Notes: generated by a model from the letters alone, not told the origin. A stretch of DNA of 48,412 nucleotides from Leptothoe spongobia TAU-MAC 1115 (GCF_018739885.1 NZ_JADOES010000042.1:1-48412); one strand, 5' to 3'. Numbered from the stretch's first letter, positions 8,846-18,240 are shown. Numbers and translations are program-made.

Positions 8846-8872
8846 AAAAAAGCTGGCTCTCAATGAGCCAGC
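8846..8872 (-). terminator. intrinsic terminator of the ycf46-ycf35 operon
   Basis: GCTGGCTC (8852-8859) and GAGCCAGC (8865-8872) form a perfect GC-rich 8-bp stem with loop TCAAT. On the minus strand this is followed directly by six T residues (A run at 8846-8851 on plus). It lies about 55 bases after the stop of the Ycf35 gene and points the right way. Confidence 0.88.
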
Positions 8873-8925
8873 CTGAACACTGCGCGGGAACGCGTATAGG
8901 AAGCAGTAGCTTTCAGCTTTCGCTG

Positions 8926-9276
8926 CTACTGAAGGACAAGCTTCACATTAGCGTTCTGCAAACCAGGGCGCTTAACTTCTGCTAAAGTCCGATTAACCGC
9001 ATACTTCTGGTTAATAGAGTTGATTAGCTCAGTCTGGTTGTGCTTCTTGGCAACACCCCAAAGGTCCGCAATCAGATCAAAGGAGCCATCGGTATTACGA
9101 GACCAGCCTAGATCGTACTCACCCTCTAGAACAGCTACGATGTCAGCACGAACACGCTGGCCATTGTAGCCACGAACATCAGCTTCAGTCTTAACCGAGA
9201 TTCCGAGGTCCTTTAGAGAAGCAGTGAGAATTTCAGCTTCAGTGATCTTAGTGCGTAGAGTACTAAAGTGAGACAT
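8926..9276 (-). CDS. ycf35: Ycf35 / DUF1257-family protein
   Basis: A 116-residue protein starting MSHFSTLRTKI, the hallmark N-terminus of the DUF1257/Ycf35 family found throughout cyanobacteria and in some algal plastids. Conserved blocks GYNGQ and LGWSRN followed by a helical C-terminus are present at the usual length. GGAGG lies eight bases before the ATG, fixing the start. It is the last gene of a minus-strand cluster with ycf46, 156 bp downstream of it, and is followed by a strong terminator. Its biochemical function is not established; conservation with Ycf46 suggests a shared role in photosynthetic physiology. Confidence 0.92.
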   Translation of the reverse strand: MSHFSTLRTKITEAEILTASLKDLGISVKTEADVRGYNGQRVRADIVAVLEGEYDLGWSRNTDGSFDLIADLWGVAKKHNQTELINSINQKYAVNRTLAEVKRPGLQNANVKLVLQ

Positions 9277-9379
9277 TGGTGTTTCCTCCAGTGGAAAGTG
9301 AGAGTCATAAAGTAAAAACGCAAAGCCAATAGATTAACAAACCAATATTAGTAATTTGCTAAGCCATTGTCTGAAAACT

Positions 9380-9421
9380 GCTAACCCTTGAGGTTAGCCC
9401 TCTGCTAGGGGAAATCCCCTA
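9380..9421 (-). other. two tandem hairpins between ycf46 and ycf35
   Basis: GCTAACC/GGTTAGC (9380-9386 with 9392-9398, loop of five) is followed closely by TAGGGG/CCCCTA (9406-9411 with 9416-9421, loop AAAT). They sit just after the ycf46 stop in the 156-bp gap before ycf35. No T run follows on the minus strand, so they look like mRNA-stabilising or processing structures or a partial attenuator setting the ratio of the two proteins. Confidence 0.5.
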
Positions 9422-9432
9422 ACAAAAGCCTG

Positions 9433-10941
9433 TTAAAACTCCATCCGCTGATACTCAGCGACGGATGAAGCAGCGGGGCGAGCACGTTGTCGTGCCCAAT
9501 CACGAAGCGCCGTTACCTGTTCACTCATGGTCTTAGATAACGGTAATGTTGCCCGAATAGCCGCAATAATATCGAGTTGGTTAAACTCACGGCCTTGCGC
9601 AAACGCTTCATACATTGCAGAGATCAAACCTTGCTCAATCTCTGCCCCCGAAAAACCTTCACATACCTTGGTAAGCTGATCAAAATCGAAGCGCTCTATG
9701 TCACGACGTCGCTTACCAAGGTGAATTTTGAATATCTCTTTGCGCTCCTCCTCATTGGGAAGATCAACAAAGAATATTTCGTCAAACCGGCCCTTGCGCA
9801 GAAACTCACTGGGCAACCGTTCCACACGGTTGGCTGTGGCCATCACAAACACCGGGGAATTCTTTTCTTGCATCCAAGTCAAGAAGCTACCAAAGATCCG
9901 ACTAGAGGTACCCCCATCAGAATCAGCCGAACCCGCACCGCCAGCAAAGGCCTTATCAATCTCGTCAATAAATAGAATCGCAGGTGAGATTGACTCAGCT
10001 GTACGCAGGGCTCCCCTTAGATTAGCCTCAGAACGGCCCACCATAGAACCATCATAGACCCGGCCCATATCCAGGCGCAACAAGGGTAGTCCCCAAAGTC
10101 GAGCGGTGGTTTTTGCGATCAGCGATTTACCGCAACCTGGCACCCCCAGGATCAACATTCCTTTAGGTTGAGGGAGACCATACTCCCGAGCACGCTCACT
10201 AAACGCATTTGAACGCTGTCTAAGCCAATGTTTCAGCTCTTCTAGACCACCCACAGAATCAAGGGTCTCGTCTTCTTCTATGTATTCTAGAATGCCATTA
10301 CGGCGAATAAGTTGCTTTTTCTCAGAGAGCACAATATCGACTTCTGATTCGGTTAACTTACCAGACACAACCCTGGCTTTGCGGAATACTTTTTCTGCCT
10401 CATCCTCGGTCAGACCTAGGGACGCTTTTAGCAGTTTTTCACGAATATCAGTGGTGATGCTAGCACCGTGAGACTTGCTGAGCTCTGCTGTGAGCACTTG
10501 ATTTAGCTCTCCCATGGTTGGCATGGAAAAGTCCAAAACCACAACTTCTTTCTCTAGTTCCACCGGAATTTCTTGAACCGGTGACATTAAAATAATAGTT
10601 TTATTGGTGCCTTTGAAACTTGCGATCGCATCCCTCAAACACCGCGTCACCGCTGGCGAATCCATAAACGGATGCAAGTCCTTAAAGACATAGATGCCTG
10701 GATCTTTCTGACGAATTGCCCAATCTATCGCCGCTTCTGGAGAGACCGTATTGCTATTTTGCGAACCACGAGCTTGACCAAATTCAACAACACCGTGGGT
10801 AACCGTCCATGTAAATAGACGACGCTGGGGATGCTGTTTAGTAAGCGTAGCAATGGTACGCTCCGCTCTCTCTTCCTCGAACGTGAGCAAATAAATCAGA
10901 GGATACTGAGCCTTAATTAGGACCTTGAGCTCTTCTTTCAT
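9433..10941 (-). CDS. ycf46: Ycf46-type AAA+ ATPase
   Basis: A 502-residue AAA+ ATPase. After about 230 residues of family-specific N-terminus, the ATPase has Walker A GVPGCGKS (about 266-273) and Walker B ILFIDEID (about 322-329), followed by sensor and arginine-finger regions (TANRVERLPSEFLRKGRFD). This is the Ycf46 family of cyanobacteria and red-algal plastids; the Synechocystis member has been linked to inorganic-carbon and light responses, but the substrate is unknown. I choose the ATG at 10941 (MKEELKVLIKAQYP) because it matches the family N-terminus and has GAGAGG upstream; an in-frame start at 11001 would add 20 atypical residues. It is the middle gene of the minus-strand cluster. 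Confidence 0.92.
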   Translation of the reverse strand: MKEELKVLIKAQYPLIYLLTFEEERAERTIATLTKQHPQRRLFTWTVTHGVVEFGQARGSQNSNTVSPEAAIDWAIRQKDPGIYVFKDLHPFMDSPAVTRCLRDAIASFKGTNKTIILMSPVQEIPVELEKEVVVLDFSMPTMGELNQVLTAELSKSHGASITTDIREKLLKASLGLTEDEAEKVFRKARVVSGKLTESEVDIVLSEKKQLIRRNGILEYIEEDETLDSVGGLEELKHWLRQRSNAFSERAREYGLPQPKGMLILGVPGCGKSLIAKTTARLWGLPLLRLDMGRVYDGSMVGRSEANLRGALRTAESISPAILFIDEIDKAFAGGAGSADSDGGTSSRIFGSFLTWMQEKNSPVFVMATANRVERLPSEFLRKGRFDEIFFVDLPNEEERKEIFKIHLGKRRRDIERFDFDQLTKVCEGFSGAEIEQGLISAMYEAFAQGREFNQLDIIAAIRATLPLSKTMSEQVTALRDWARQRARPAASSVAEYQRMEF

Positions 10942-11019
10942 AGTTTTTATCCTCTCAACGCCGACCGATACAAACAGATCACCCAAATTCCCCAGAGCCA
11001 CACTTTAATATCAACAGCC

Positions 11020-11355
11020 CTAGAGACAAGGAACTAACTCGCCTTCATCAGAACGGACTGAGCTAGGAACAACATCAGGTACTTCACTCAATAACTCCTC
11101 ATGCAAGTCAGCGTGGGCTTCGACTGCCATCAGATCGCCATCCCTGAGCACCACAGAAGTTGTACAAGAGGGACACTCATATACCACATGAGCTGCACCC
11201 TGCACCCCTTCAACAACATCAGAATGATTTAAATAAAAACCAATTGCCCGCTCGGCCAAAGTAGACATTGGTTCTCCATCTACAGCAGCACGAATCTTGA
11301 GCTGGCGGTGCAGGTCATCGGGCATATAAAGAGTGACCTTTTGCTTGCCTTGCAT
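11020..11355 (-). CDS. small CopG-like/zinc-ribbon-like protein heading the ycf46 operon
   Basis: With the start at 11355 the product is 111 residues: MQGKQKVTLYMPDDLH opens a ribbon-helix-helix-like segment (about 1-45, KVTLYMPDDLHRQLKIRAA), then a CPSC pair (about residue 69) and a second cysteine near the end (LVPC). I believe similar small proteins precede ycf46 in other cyanobacteria, which is why I prefer this start; AAGG lies upstream of it. The frame also extends to an ATG at 11430 that would add 25 poorly conserved-looking residues. The ribbon-helix-helix-like part suggests DNA binding, possibly autoregulation of the operon, but this is inference. It lies 78 bp before ycf46 in the same direction. 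Confidence 0.75.
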   Translation of the reverse strand: MQGKQKVTLYMPDDLHRQLKIRAAVDGEPMSTLAERAIGFYLNHSDVVEGVQGAAHVVYECPSCTTSVVLRDGDLMAVEAHADLHEELLSEVPDVVPSSVRSDEGELVPCL

Positions 11356-11400
11356 ATCAACCTTAATAAATAGCAATAATCTACGGGGCTCTGAGCTCAT

Positions 11401-11460
11401 GTATGGGCCACCTACCCATGCATGGGACATTTACCCATGGAGTTACGATACCCATCGTAT
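11401..11460. promoter_or_regulatory. repeated TACCCATG boxes upstream of the ycf46 operon
   Basis: Upstream of the minus-strand operon, the octamer TACCCATG occurs twice within 25 bases (from about 11413), overlapping the inverted form CATGGG, and is followed by GATACCCATCGTATC, a GATAC/GTATC inverted repeat. The cluster of spaced, partly inverted copies looks like a regulator-binding region, possibly for the operon's own ribbon-helix-helix-like protein. No promoter boxes are assigned. Confidence 0.4.
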
Positions 11461-11606
11461 CTGTTGCCGTCAAGCCATCAAACTGTCATGACGGCAAAAT
11501 GTTTACATAGATTTACATTCGAGCCGGTTTTTGATTAGTTGGTTCTACACCCGTCTCAATTGCACCATGGGGACTAAAATAAATAGCCGCTGATTTCTAT
11601 GCATCT

Positions 11607-13811
11607 ATGGCTAGCGCACCAACCATTGCATCGTTTCCATCTTTAGAGGCCGCTCTCAAGCACTTTTTTGGCTATGACGACTTCCGCTACTACCAGCGAG
11701 CCATCATTGAGCAAGCGCTTAAAAATCAAGATGTGCTGGTCATTATGCCAACCGGTGGTGGAAAGTCGCTGTGTTATCAGCTACCGGCACTGCTGCGCTT
11801 AGGGGTAACTATTGTAGTTTCTCCTCTGATTGCCCTGATGCAGGATCAAGTACGGAGCCTTAAGGACAACGGTATTGCCGCCACATTTCTTAATAGCAGT
11901 CTGACACTGGACGAAACTCGAGCCCGAGAAAAAGCCCTGCTGGCTGGTGATATCAAACTGCTATACCTGGCTCCTGAACGGCTCATGAGCCCGAGTTTTT
12001 GGCCCCTATTGGAGCAATTGCAACAGACGGTTGGGATTAGCGCCTTTGCCATTGATGAAGCCCACTGCGTTTCAGAGTGGGGGCACGATTTTCGGCCTGA
12101 GTATCGTCAGCTGTTTCAGCTCAAACAGCAGATGCCCCAAATACCGGTCATGGCTCTGACTGCAACGGCCACTGAACGGGTGCGGCAAGATATTAGCCAA
12201 CAACTCAGACTCAAGGATCCCGAAGTATTTGTCTCAGGGTTCAACCGACAAAATTTACACTATGAGGTCAAACCCAAAACCAAACAAACCTATGATGAGT
12301 TGCTCAAGCTGATTAAGCAGCAACCGGGCTCTGGGATTATCTACTGTCTCAGTCGTAAACGGGTGAACGAAATCTCCTTTCGACTGAAGCAAGACGGAAT
12401 TTCAGCCTTGCCCTATCATGCTGGACTAAACGCTCAGGAACGACAAGAAAATCAAGAGCAATTTATCCGTGACAACGTGCGTGTCATTGTCGCTACCATT
12501 GCCTTTGGCATGGGTATCAACAAACCTGATGTACGCTTTGTGATTCATTACGATCTGCCCCGCACCATTGAAAGCTATTACCAGGAGTCTGGACGAGCAG
12601 GGCGGGATGGCGATCCAGCTAACTGTACGGTCTTTTTTGGCTACGGCGATGTGGCCACCGTTGAATTTCTAATTAGCCAAAAACCGGATGAACAGGAACA
12701 GCGGATCGCTCGACAGCAGCTACGCCATGTGATCAACTATGCCGAAAGTGCTATCTGTCGTCGTAAAATCCAGCTCAGCTACTTTGGTGAAAGTTTTCCA
12801 GGGGACTGTAAAAACTGTGACAATTGCCTGAATCCTGTTCCCCTTGAAGATTGGACCATTGAAGCTCAAAAGTTTCTCTCCTGTGTGGCCCGTTGCCAGG
12901 AGCGGTTTGGCATGAATCACATTATTGATGTACTGCGGGGCTCCAAACGAAAGAGGTTGCTGGAGCTGGGCCACGATCGGTTATCGACCTACGGTATCGG
13001 TCAAGACCACAGCGTCGATGAATGGCGTCAGCTCTGTCGTTCGTTGCTACACCAGGAGCTACTCTCAGAAACCACCGATGGCTATTCTGTTCTCAAGTTA
13101 AATGGAGGCAGCTGGCAGGTTCTGAAAAAACAGATTCCGGTCAATATTCACGTCTTTAAACGAGCTGAGACAACTAAGGCGAGTGTTAAATCAGATGAGA
13201 TCCAGCTCAGCGGTGATGAGACTCTCTTGTTGGGCCAGCTACGTAGTCTCCGCAAACGGTTGGCGGATGAACAGTCGGTCCCCCCCTATGTCGTCTTTGC
13301 CGATGCCAGCCTGCGGCAGATGGCTCGACAGCGTCCGATTACTAGCGATGCTTTTTCCGCTATCTCAGGAGTAGGCAAACGCAAGCTAGAACAGTATGGC
13401 CAGGTCTTTACCCAAGAAATTCAACAGTTCTGTCAGTCCCATAACCTGACTCCCAATGCGGCTTCATCCTCAACCACAACCAGTTCAAGTCCTAATTCAG
13501 GTGCCAATGAGCTAACGGCAACACAGCTAAGTACCCACGCATTGCATCAACAGGGGCTATCCCTATCAGAAATTGCCATTGAGCGGGGCCTCCGTCTAGG
13601 TACCATCATCGAACATGTGGAGCGGCTGATGGCATCAGACCGCAAAGTAGACCTCAATCGCTTGGTATCGCCCGAGCGTCAGGTGCCCATCTTTGAGGCA
13701 ATTGAGAAGGTGGGCTCCCATTCCCTGAGAACCATTCGCGATGAGCTGGGTGAAACCTTCGACTATAATGAGATCCGTCTTGTTAGGGCCATGTGGGAGA
13801 GCCAACATTAA
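11607..13811 (+). CDS. recQ: RecQ-family ATP-dependent DNA helicase
   Basis: A 734-residue 3'-5' superfamily 2 helicase for recombination and fork repair. Motif I is PTGGGKS (48-54), the DEAH box is at 150-153 followed by the RecQ-specific aromatic-rich loop CVSEWGHDFRPEY, and motif VI is YYQESGRAGRDG. The zinc-binding RQC region has cysteines near 382 and the CKNCDNC cluster near 401-407. An HRDC domain spans about 535-610. The last ~95 residues form an extra helix-turn-helix-like region (LSLSEIAIERGLRLGTIIEH) of the type found at the C-terminus of many RecQ proteins, after a Ser/Thr-rich linker. Length is normal for the longer RecQ form. It is transcribed away from the ycf46 operon. Confidence 0.95.
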   Translation: MASAPTIASFPSLEAALKHFFGYDDFRYYQRAIIEQALKNQDVLVIMPTGGGKSLCYQLPALLRLGVTIVVSPLIALMQDQVRSLKDNGIAATFLNSSLTLDETRAREKALLAGDIKLLYLAPERLMSPSFWPLLEQLQQTVGISAFAIDEAHCVSEWGHDFRPEYRQLFQLKQQMPQIPVMALTATATERVRQDISQQLRLKDPEVFVSGFNRQNLHYEVKPKTKQTYDELLKLIKQQPGSGIIYCLSRKRVNEISFRLKQDGISALPYHAGLNAQERQENQEQFIRDNVRVIVATIAFGMGINKPDVRFVIHYDLPRTIESYYQESGRAGRDGDPANCTVFFGYGDVATVEFLISQKPDEQEQRIARQQLRHVINYAESAICRRKIQLSYFGESFPGDCKNCDNCLNPVPLEDWTIEAQKFLSCVARCQERFGMNHIIDVLRGSKRKRLLELGHDRLSTYGIGQDHSVDEWRQLCRSLLHQELLSETTDGYSVLKLNGGSWQVLKKQIPVNIHVFKRAETTKASVKSDEIQLSGDETLLLGQLRSLRKRLADEQSVPPYVVFADASLRQMARQRPITSDAFSAISGVGKRKLEQYGQVFTQEIQQFCQSHNLTPNAASSSTTTSSSPNSGANELTATQLSTHALHQQGLSLSEIAIERGLRLGTIIEHVERLMASDRKVDLNRLVSPERQVPIFEAIEKVGSHSLRTIRDELGETFDYNEIRLVRAMWESQH

Positions 13812-13850
13812 AAAACGAATTTATCGCTTAACCATCTACTTATCCACATA

Positions 13851-13880
13851 CCGTCACCTGGAACCTTATCCTTGTGACGG
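13851..13880. terminator. hairpin between convergent recQ and Wzc-like gene
   Basis: CCGTCAC (13851-13857) pairs with GTGACGG (13874-13880), with a 16-base loop, followed by TTCTT. It lies in the 98-bp gap between convergent genes and may end transcription in either direction, but the stem is short. Confidence 0.4.
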
Positions 13881-13909
13881 TTCTTACATGGATAGTGATG
13901 CAACTCATT

Positions 13910-16165
13910 CTATTTTTTGCCCCAAAATTTACTTAATGTCTTTAATGGCCTTGATAAAGTTGAGTGCCTGGGTAAAGTATCACCATAGTCACTGGGACTA
14001 TCCACATACTTCAACTCTTGATCCATGGATTCTGGAGTTTGTTGATAGTACTGATAGTAACTATAGGAATTTTCACTTTCTTGCCTGAGGTCATTGGCAA
14101 CCATGCCGATGACCGGCACTTTGGCAATCGAAAGCTCTTCCATTGCAGAATTTAAATGAGAGAATTTGGTTTCACTTAAACGTACTGTTAGCAAAAGGCC
14201 TTGGGTATAGCCTGCAGCCACAAAAGCATCGACAAATCCGAGTAAAGGAGGCGTATCAAAGATCACCATATCAAACTCTTCGTAAATCTGTTGCAGAAAA
14301 TCTTTCATCCGTTTTGCAGATAAAATCTGCATAGGATCGGGTGGAATGGGACCAGAGGAAATTATATAAAAATTTTCACTCACAGGTGGACCAATGAGAA
14401 TATCGTCTAGTTCCAACTCACCAGTTATGTAGTTGGATAATCCTTTATCGTTGGAAGTGTTACAGAACCTATGTAATGTAGGTCGTCTCAAATCCATATC
14501 AACTAACAATGTTTTCTGCCCCATAGATGCATTGGTATGGGCTAAGTGAAAACTGATCGTACTTTTACCCGAATTAGGTGTCGCAGAACTAATGGCCAAA
14601 GATTTTAGAGGTGTGTCTGGATTATTCAGACGCAAATTGGTAGATAGTCGTTTGAATGCTTCTAAAAAAGGTGTCGATTTAGAATGACCATTGAAGGGTA
14701 AATCCATGTTGACACCCAATTCCCCTAGTTGAGTCATCGCAAGTGCTAGGGGCTGACCATTTGCCAATAACCGATTGTGGGGAATGGTTGCTAAGAGTGG
14801 CAGCTGAGTTATATCTTTTAACTCTTCAATTGTATTAATTGTGCCCTTGATACGCTCCCATGCGATCGCAACGCCAACCCCCAACAACAGTCCCAAAACA
14901 GTACCCAATAACAAATTTCGCTTTGCACTGGCCGATGATGCCTTGGGGTTATCTACGGGAGTTAATAGCTCCCAAGGCGTTTGCCGTTGAGCCGCATCAA
15001 TGCGAAGAGCCTCACGCTTAGTCAAAAATTGATTTAAGTTTGCTGTAGCAATATCCAACTCACGCTGGATATCGTTATATTGGCGAGCCACGGTGGAAAG
15101 GCCCTTAATCTGCTGATTTAAGGCATCGATTGTATCGCTAAGGGCACGATCTCGATCGCTCAACTCCCGAATTTGGCTAGCAATTTGATCTTGAACTCGA
15201 GCGCCTTCCTGTTCAATTAAGGGTTCAAGATTAGCTCGATGATCCTTAATCACCGCAACCTCAGGACTGTCATCCAAATACAAACTTAACTCTTCGGCCA
15301 GCTGACTATCAATCTCCGTCAACCGATTTAATAAAGATTGATAGCGCTCATTTTCAAGTAAGGCGGAGGTGGATGCCAGCTCTTCACCTCTCGCTAGTTC
15401 TTGTTGTAGATCCTGATATATGGACTGGGCTTCTTCAATTTCAACCTGCAAATCAAATCGCTGACTACTAAATCTAGACGCTTGCATCGTTAATTGTTCA
15501 CCTTGTAACAGTGGATCAATTAAGTTATAACTTTGACGCAAACTTTCGAGCCTGGCTTCCAATTCTTGAACCTGTTCCCGCGCAACAGGTAATTGCTCAT
15601 CTACAAAACTAATACCTCGGGAGATATCATTCTGACGATCCTCTAAACTGTACCTAAGATAAGCATCTAGAACTAGATCAAGCACATAGATAACTTTTTC
15701 AGAGTCAGTATTTTGATAAGAAACCGTTAGTACATCTCCTCCCGCATTAGGCACAATTCCTAAGTTAGAAATGAGCGTTTTATAGGAAATATCAGGATAG
15801 CGCTGCTGAAGCTTCTCTAACACGGGCTTCATGACCCGAGGACTCTCTAATATTTTTAATGTAGTTTCATCGACAGCAGCAGTATCGACAGGGTTTGTTA
15901 CACTGCCAAGAATTTCCGACGTTAAGTTAGAAATCACTTTAGACTCTGGTGTAGAGGAGGGAGTCAACAGCTCGAACTCAGCCCGATAAACAGGATCGTC
16001 AGTGACAGCTTTAACCACAGCTAATGAAGCTGTTAATACTGTTACACCTGTAATCACAAGGAAATGACGTTTCAAGGTCGCTAACAGATGATCCAGACGC
16101 AGACCTCCTTCACGATCTTGCTCGTCTAGGGGTATACCTACTGGTGGTAAATGTTTAGCGGTCAT
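13910..16165 (-). CDS. Wzc-type polysaccharide co-polymerase with bacterial tyrosine kinase domain
   Basis: A 751-residue inner-membrane protein controlling chain length and export of a Wzy-made polysaccharide. The N-terminal Wzz domain begins with a transmembrane helix (about 36-54), has a long coiled-coil periplasmic part (about 175-390) and closes with a second helix (about 417-436). The cytoplasmic BY-kinase domain shows Walker A SATPNSGKST (about 527-536), Walker A' LLVDMDLRRP (about 553-562) and Walker B MVIFDTPP (about 633-640). A tyrosine-rich patch YSYYQYY near 701-707 and Tyr about 720 and 727 are the likely autophosphorylation cluster. I use the ATG at 16165; a TTG two codons earlier has better spacing to AAGGA and cannot be excluded. 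The export-protein gene lies immediately upstream on the same strand. Confidence 0.93.
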   Translation of the reverse strand: MTAKHLPPVGIPLDEQDREGGLRLDHLLATLKRHFLVITGVTVLTASLAVVKAVTDDPVYRAEFELLTPSSTPESKVISNLTSEILGSVTNPVDTAAVDETTLKILESPRVMKPVLEKLQQRYPDISYKTLISNLGIVPNAGGDVLTVSYQNTDSEKVIYVLDLVLDAYLRYSLEDRQNDISRGISFVDEQLPVAREQVQELEARLESLRQSYNLIDPLLQGEQLTMQASRFSSQRFDLQVEIEEAQSIYQDLQQELARGEELASTSALLENERYQSLLNRLTEIDSQLAEELSLYLDDSPEVAVIKDHRANLEPLIEQEGARVQDQIASQIRELSDRDRALSDTIDALNQQIKGLSTVARQYNDIQRELDIATANLNQFLTKREALRIDAAQRQTPWELLTPVDNPKASSASAKRNLLLGTVLGLLLGVGVAIAWERIKGTINTIEELKDITQLPLLATIPHNRLLANGQPLALAMTQLGELGVNMDLPFNGHSKSTPFLEAFKRLSTNLRLNNPDTPLKSLAISSATPNSGKSTISFHLAHTNASMGQKTLLVDMDLRRPTLHRFCNTSNDKGLSNYITGELELDDILIGPPVSENFYIISSGPIPPDPMQILSAKRMKDFLQQIYEEFDMVIFDTPPLLGFVDAFVAAGYTQGLLLTVRLSETKFSHLNSAMEELSIAKVPVIGMVANDLRQESENSYSYYQYYQQTPESMDQELKYVDSPSDYGDTLPRHSTLSRPLKTLSKFWGKK

Positions 16166-16311
16166 TTTCAAAATGCATCCTTAACGACCATGAGATATCG
16201 TGAAATTCTAGCAATAGCACGGCCTTTAAAATCAATATCGTCAGTAAGTTTCAGCGAACAAAAACTAATGTAAAGTTACTCTAAATAACAGGTTATCTGT
16301 CCCAGTTGTAC

Positions 16312-17781
16312 CTAATCAAATAATCGGAGAATAGTAGATGGCAGTGCGAAAATAGAGAAAGCACTTGTTAAAGGTGCAGCAATGGTATCTAGAGTATCTG
16401 AAATACGCGCCGAACCAGAGCGTCGAACAACAATGATGTCATTGTTTCGCAGCAATGGATTCATCTCATCATCAATACCCACAGAGAAGTCAACGTCTAT
16501 TGAGCTTTTAGTTGCCGTACCATCAGCATTTAGACGAATAAGGTCAACATCTCGTCGAGTTGCACGATTATTAAATCCACCCGCAGCCAAGAGTCCTTGG
16601 CTCAAAGGAGTATTTGGAGCTACCTCGACTATTCCAGGACGATCAACCTCCCCAACTACATTTACTGCAATTGTGTCTGGCGAAAAACTAGATGCTGCTA
16701 TTTCTGTTATCTCAGTGGGTGACACATCAGTTGCTTGGGAAATTTTGATCGTATCTCCATCCTTGAGCACAATATCTTCTGCAAGATCACCCTCCTGAAG
16801 CAAGCGCCACAGATTAATAGTGATTAGTTGTTCTGGCCCAGCGTGAGTTCTACGAGAAACTTGAATATCGCGAATATTAGCTTCAGGTTTAATACCTCCG
16901 GCAACCTGAATAGCACGGGTTACTGTTGGGGGCGTACTGGTTGAACCAGTGCCACCTGGCACACCAGCTTCTCCAGTGCGCGCAGTTCCGGTTACAGTGT
17001 ATGGCCCAGGACGAAAGACTTCACCAACAACCACAATATTTAAGGGGCGATTTTCGTCAGCAGCAAAGCTAGCTGACGCTACTTGCCATGCCGCATCATG
17101 ATCAAATTGCTCATTGGTTGGGACAAGAATTGTATCCCCATCCATCAGAAACAGATCATGACTTAGATCACCTGTATCGAGAAAGTCCTGAAGATTCGAT
17201 ACAAGTATTTGTTCAGAACCCCCAGAAGTCGAACGACGAATAACAATTTGTTGTAAGTCAGCTGATTGGGTAATGCCACCAGCTATTTCTAAAGCATCAA
17301 CTAACGATAAAGCCTGAGTCCCTTCCCGTTGCAATGTATAAATACCTGGTCGACTAACTTCACCCGCGATACCGATTTTGAGAGGGCGGGGAGAAAGCAA
17401 GGTGACGTTGATAATTGGTCGGCGGAGCCGACTAGCATAGGCCTGGGAAATGATCGATTGAGCCTCACCAATGGTTAACCCTGCTACAGAAACCTGACCA
17501 ACCATTGGCAGTAGTAATAATCCATCCCCTAAAATCTCATAATCACCGCTATATTGAGGAACACGGAATACATCAACATGAATTTTATCACCTGTACCTA
17601 AAACATATCCTCCAATTGACGATTGTCGCCCTATCTCACTACTAAGGTCGCTTAGTTGCGTTGTCTGGGCTATGGCTGGCGCAGTTGGGTGCAGCAGCGA
17701 AAACGAAGAAAATACATACAATACTAAAAATAAGCTCAGCCTATTCTGTATTGAACATAGGGAGATACTGGCTAATGCCAT
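16312..17781 (-). CDS. Wza-type polysaccharide export protein with three SLBB repeats
   Basis: A 489-residue envelope protein. A Sec signal peptide with a long hydrophobic stretch ends near AIAQ (about residue 39); no lipobox cysteine is seen, so it is not an obvious lipoprotein. The Poly_export domain (about 57-130, YVLGTGDKIHVDVFRVPQY) is followed by three SLBB-type beta-grasp repeats, each opened by a GEVxRPG motif (GEVSRPGIYTL, GEVFRPGPYTV, GEVDRPGIVEV). It would form the periplasmic/outer-membrane channel through which the polymer leaves the cell, docking on the Wzc-like protein encoded 147 bp downstream. SLBB-containing cyanobacterial homologues are usually of this length. Confidence 0.92.
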   Translation of the reverse strand: MALASISLCSIQNRLSLFLVLYVFSSFSLLHPTAPAIAQTTQLSDLSSEIGRQSSIGGYVLGTGDKIHVDVFRVPQYSGDYEILGDGLLLLPMVGQVSVAGLTIGEAQSIISQAYASRLRRPIINVTLLSPRPLKIGIAGEVSRPGIYTLQREGTQALSLVDALEIAGGITQSADLQQIVIRRSTSGGSEQILVSNLQDFLDTGDLSHDLFLMDGDTILVPTNEQFDHDAAWQVASASFAADENRPLNIVVVGEVFRPGPYTVTGTARTGEAGVPGGTGSTSTPPTVTRAIQVAGGIKPEANIRDIQVSRRTHAGPEQLITINLWRLLQEGDLAEDIVLKDGDTIKISQATDVSPTEITEIAASSFSPDTIAVNVVGEVDRPGIVEVAPNTPLSQGLLAAGGFNNRATRRDVDLIRLNADGTATKSSIDVDFSVGIDDEMNPLLRNNDIIVVRRSGSARISDTLDTIAAPLTSAFSIFALPSTILRLFD

Positions 17782-18240
17782 AATCGTTATACCTATTTAT
17801 AAATAGAACCTAAATTACTAAAGGACTAGGATGATAAATATAGTCAAAATAAAAGTAAATTGCTTAGCTAAAACGTCATTCAACAGAAACGTCTGTGACC
17901 GAATCAGTCAGTCGACTAGAATCTAGATTTAAACTAATAAACCTTTTTAATTATACACACAATAACAGAGACGCCCGTATAAAAATAGTACCAAAGGATA
18001 TATTTTTTATACCTTTCCATACTTGCTCCAATAGCTAAAGATAGCCTACATTCAACTCACGTGTTTACCTTATAGATAAGTGATTCTATTTTTAAGGAGC
18101 ACCATGTGAGTGAATCGTTTAATGAACGATTCACTCATCATTGTTTATCGTTTGCCAACAACGAAGCCATGATAGCTTAGGCATTTGCACTTGTCTGAAT
18201 CAAAAACGACATATTTGGAGGTACTGCTACATTAGCAATA
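17782..18240. other. intergenic region upstream of the export genes
   Basis: A 459-bp gap between gmd and the Wza-type gene, both minus strand. It likely holds the promoter of the wza-wzc pair. The one clear structure is the palindrome at 18107-18137; no gene is visible. Confidence 0.6.
18107..18137. terminator. perfect 13-bp palindrome after gmd
   Basis: TGAGTGAATCGTT (18107-18119) pairs perfectly with AACGATTCACTCA (18125-18137), loop TAATG. It lies about 105 bp after the gmd stop (minus strand). A T-tract is absent on both strands, so it may be a factor-dependent terminator, an mRNA end stabiliser, or a protein-binding palindrome for the downstream export operon. Confidence 0.5.

Noticed and set aside
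9577..10057. Plus-strand frames of 132 and 109 codons
   Set aside because: Antisense shadows of the ycf46 ATPase gene; no domain or ribosome site.
13741..14088. 115-codon frame overlapping the ends of recQ and the Wzc-like gene
   Set aside because: Overlaps two well-supported genes and lacks protein character.
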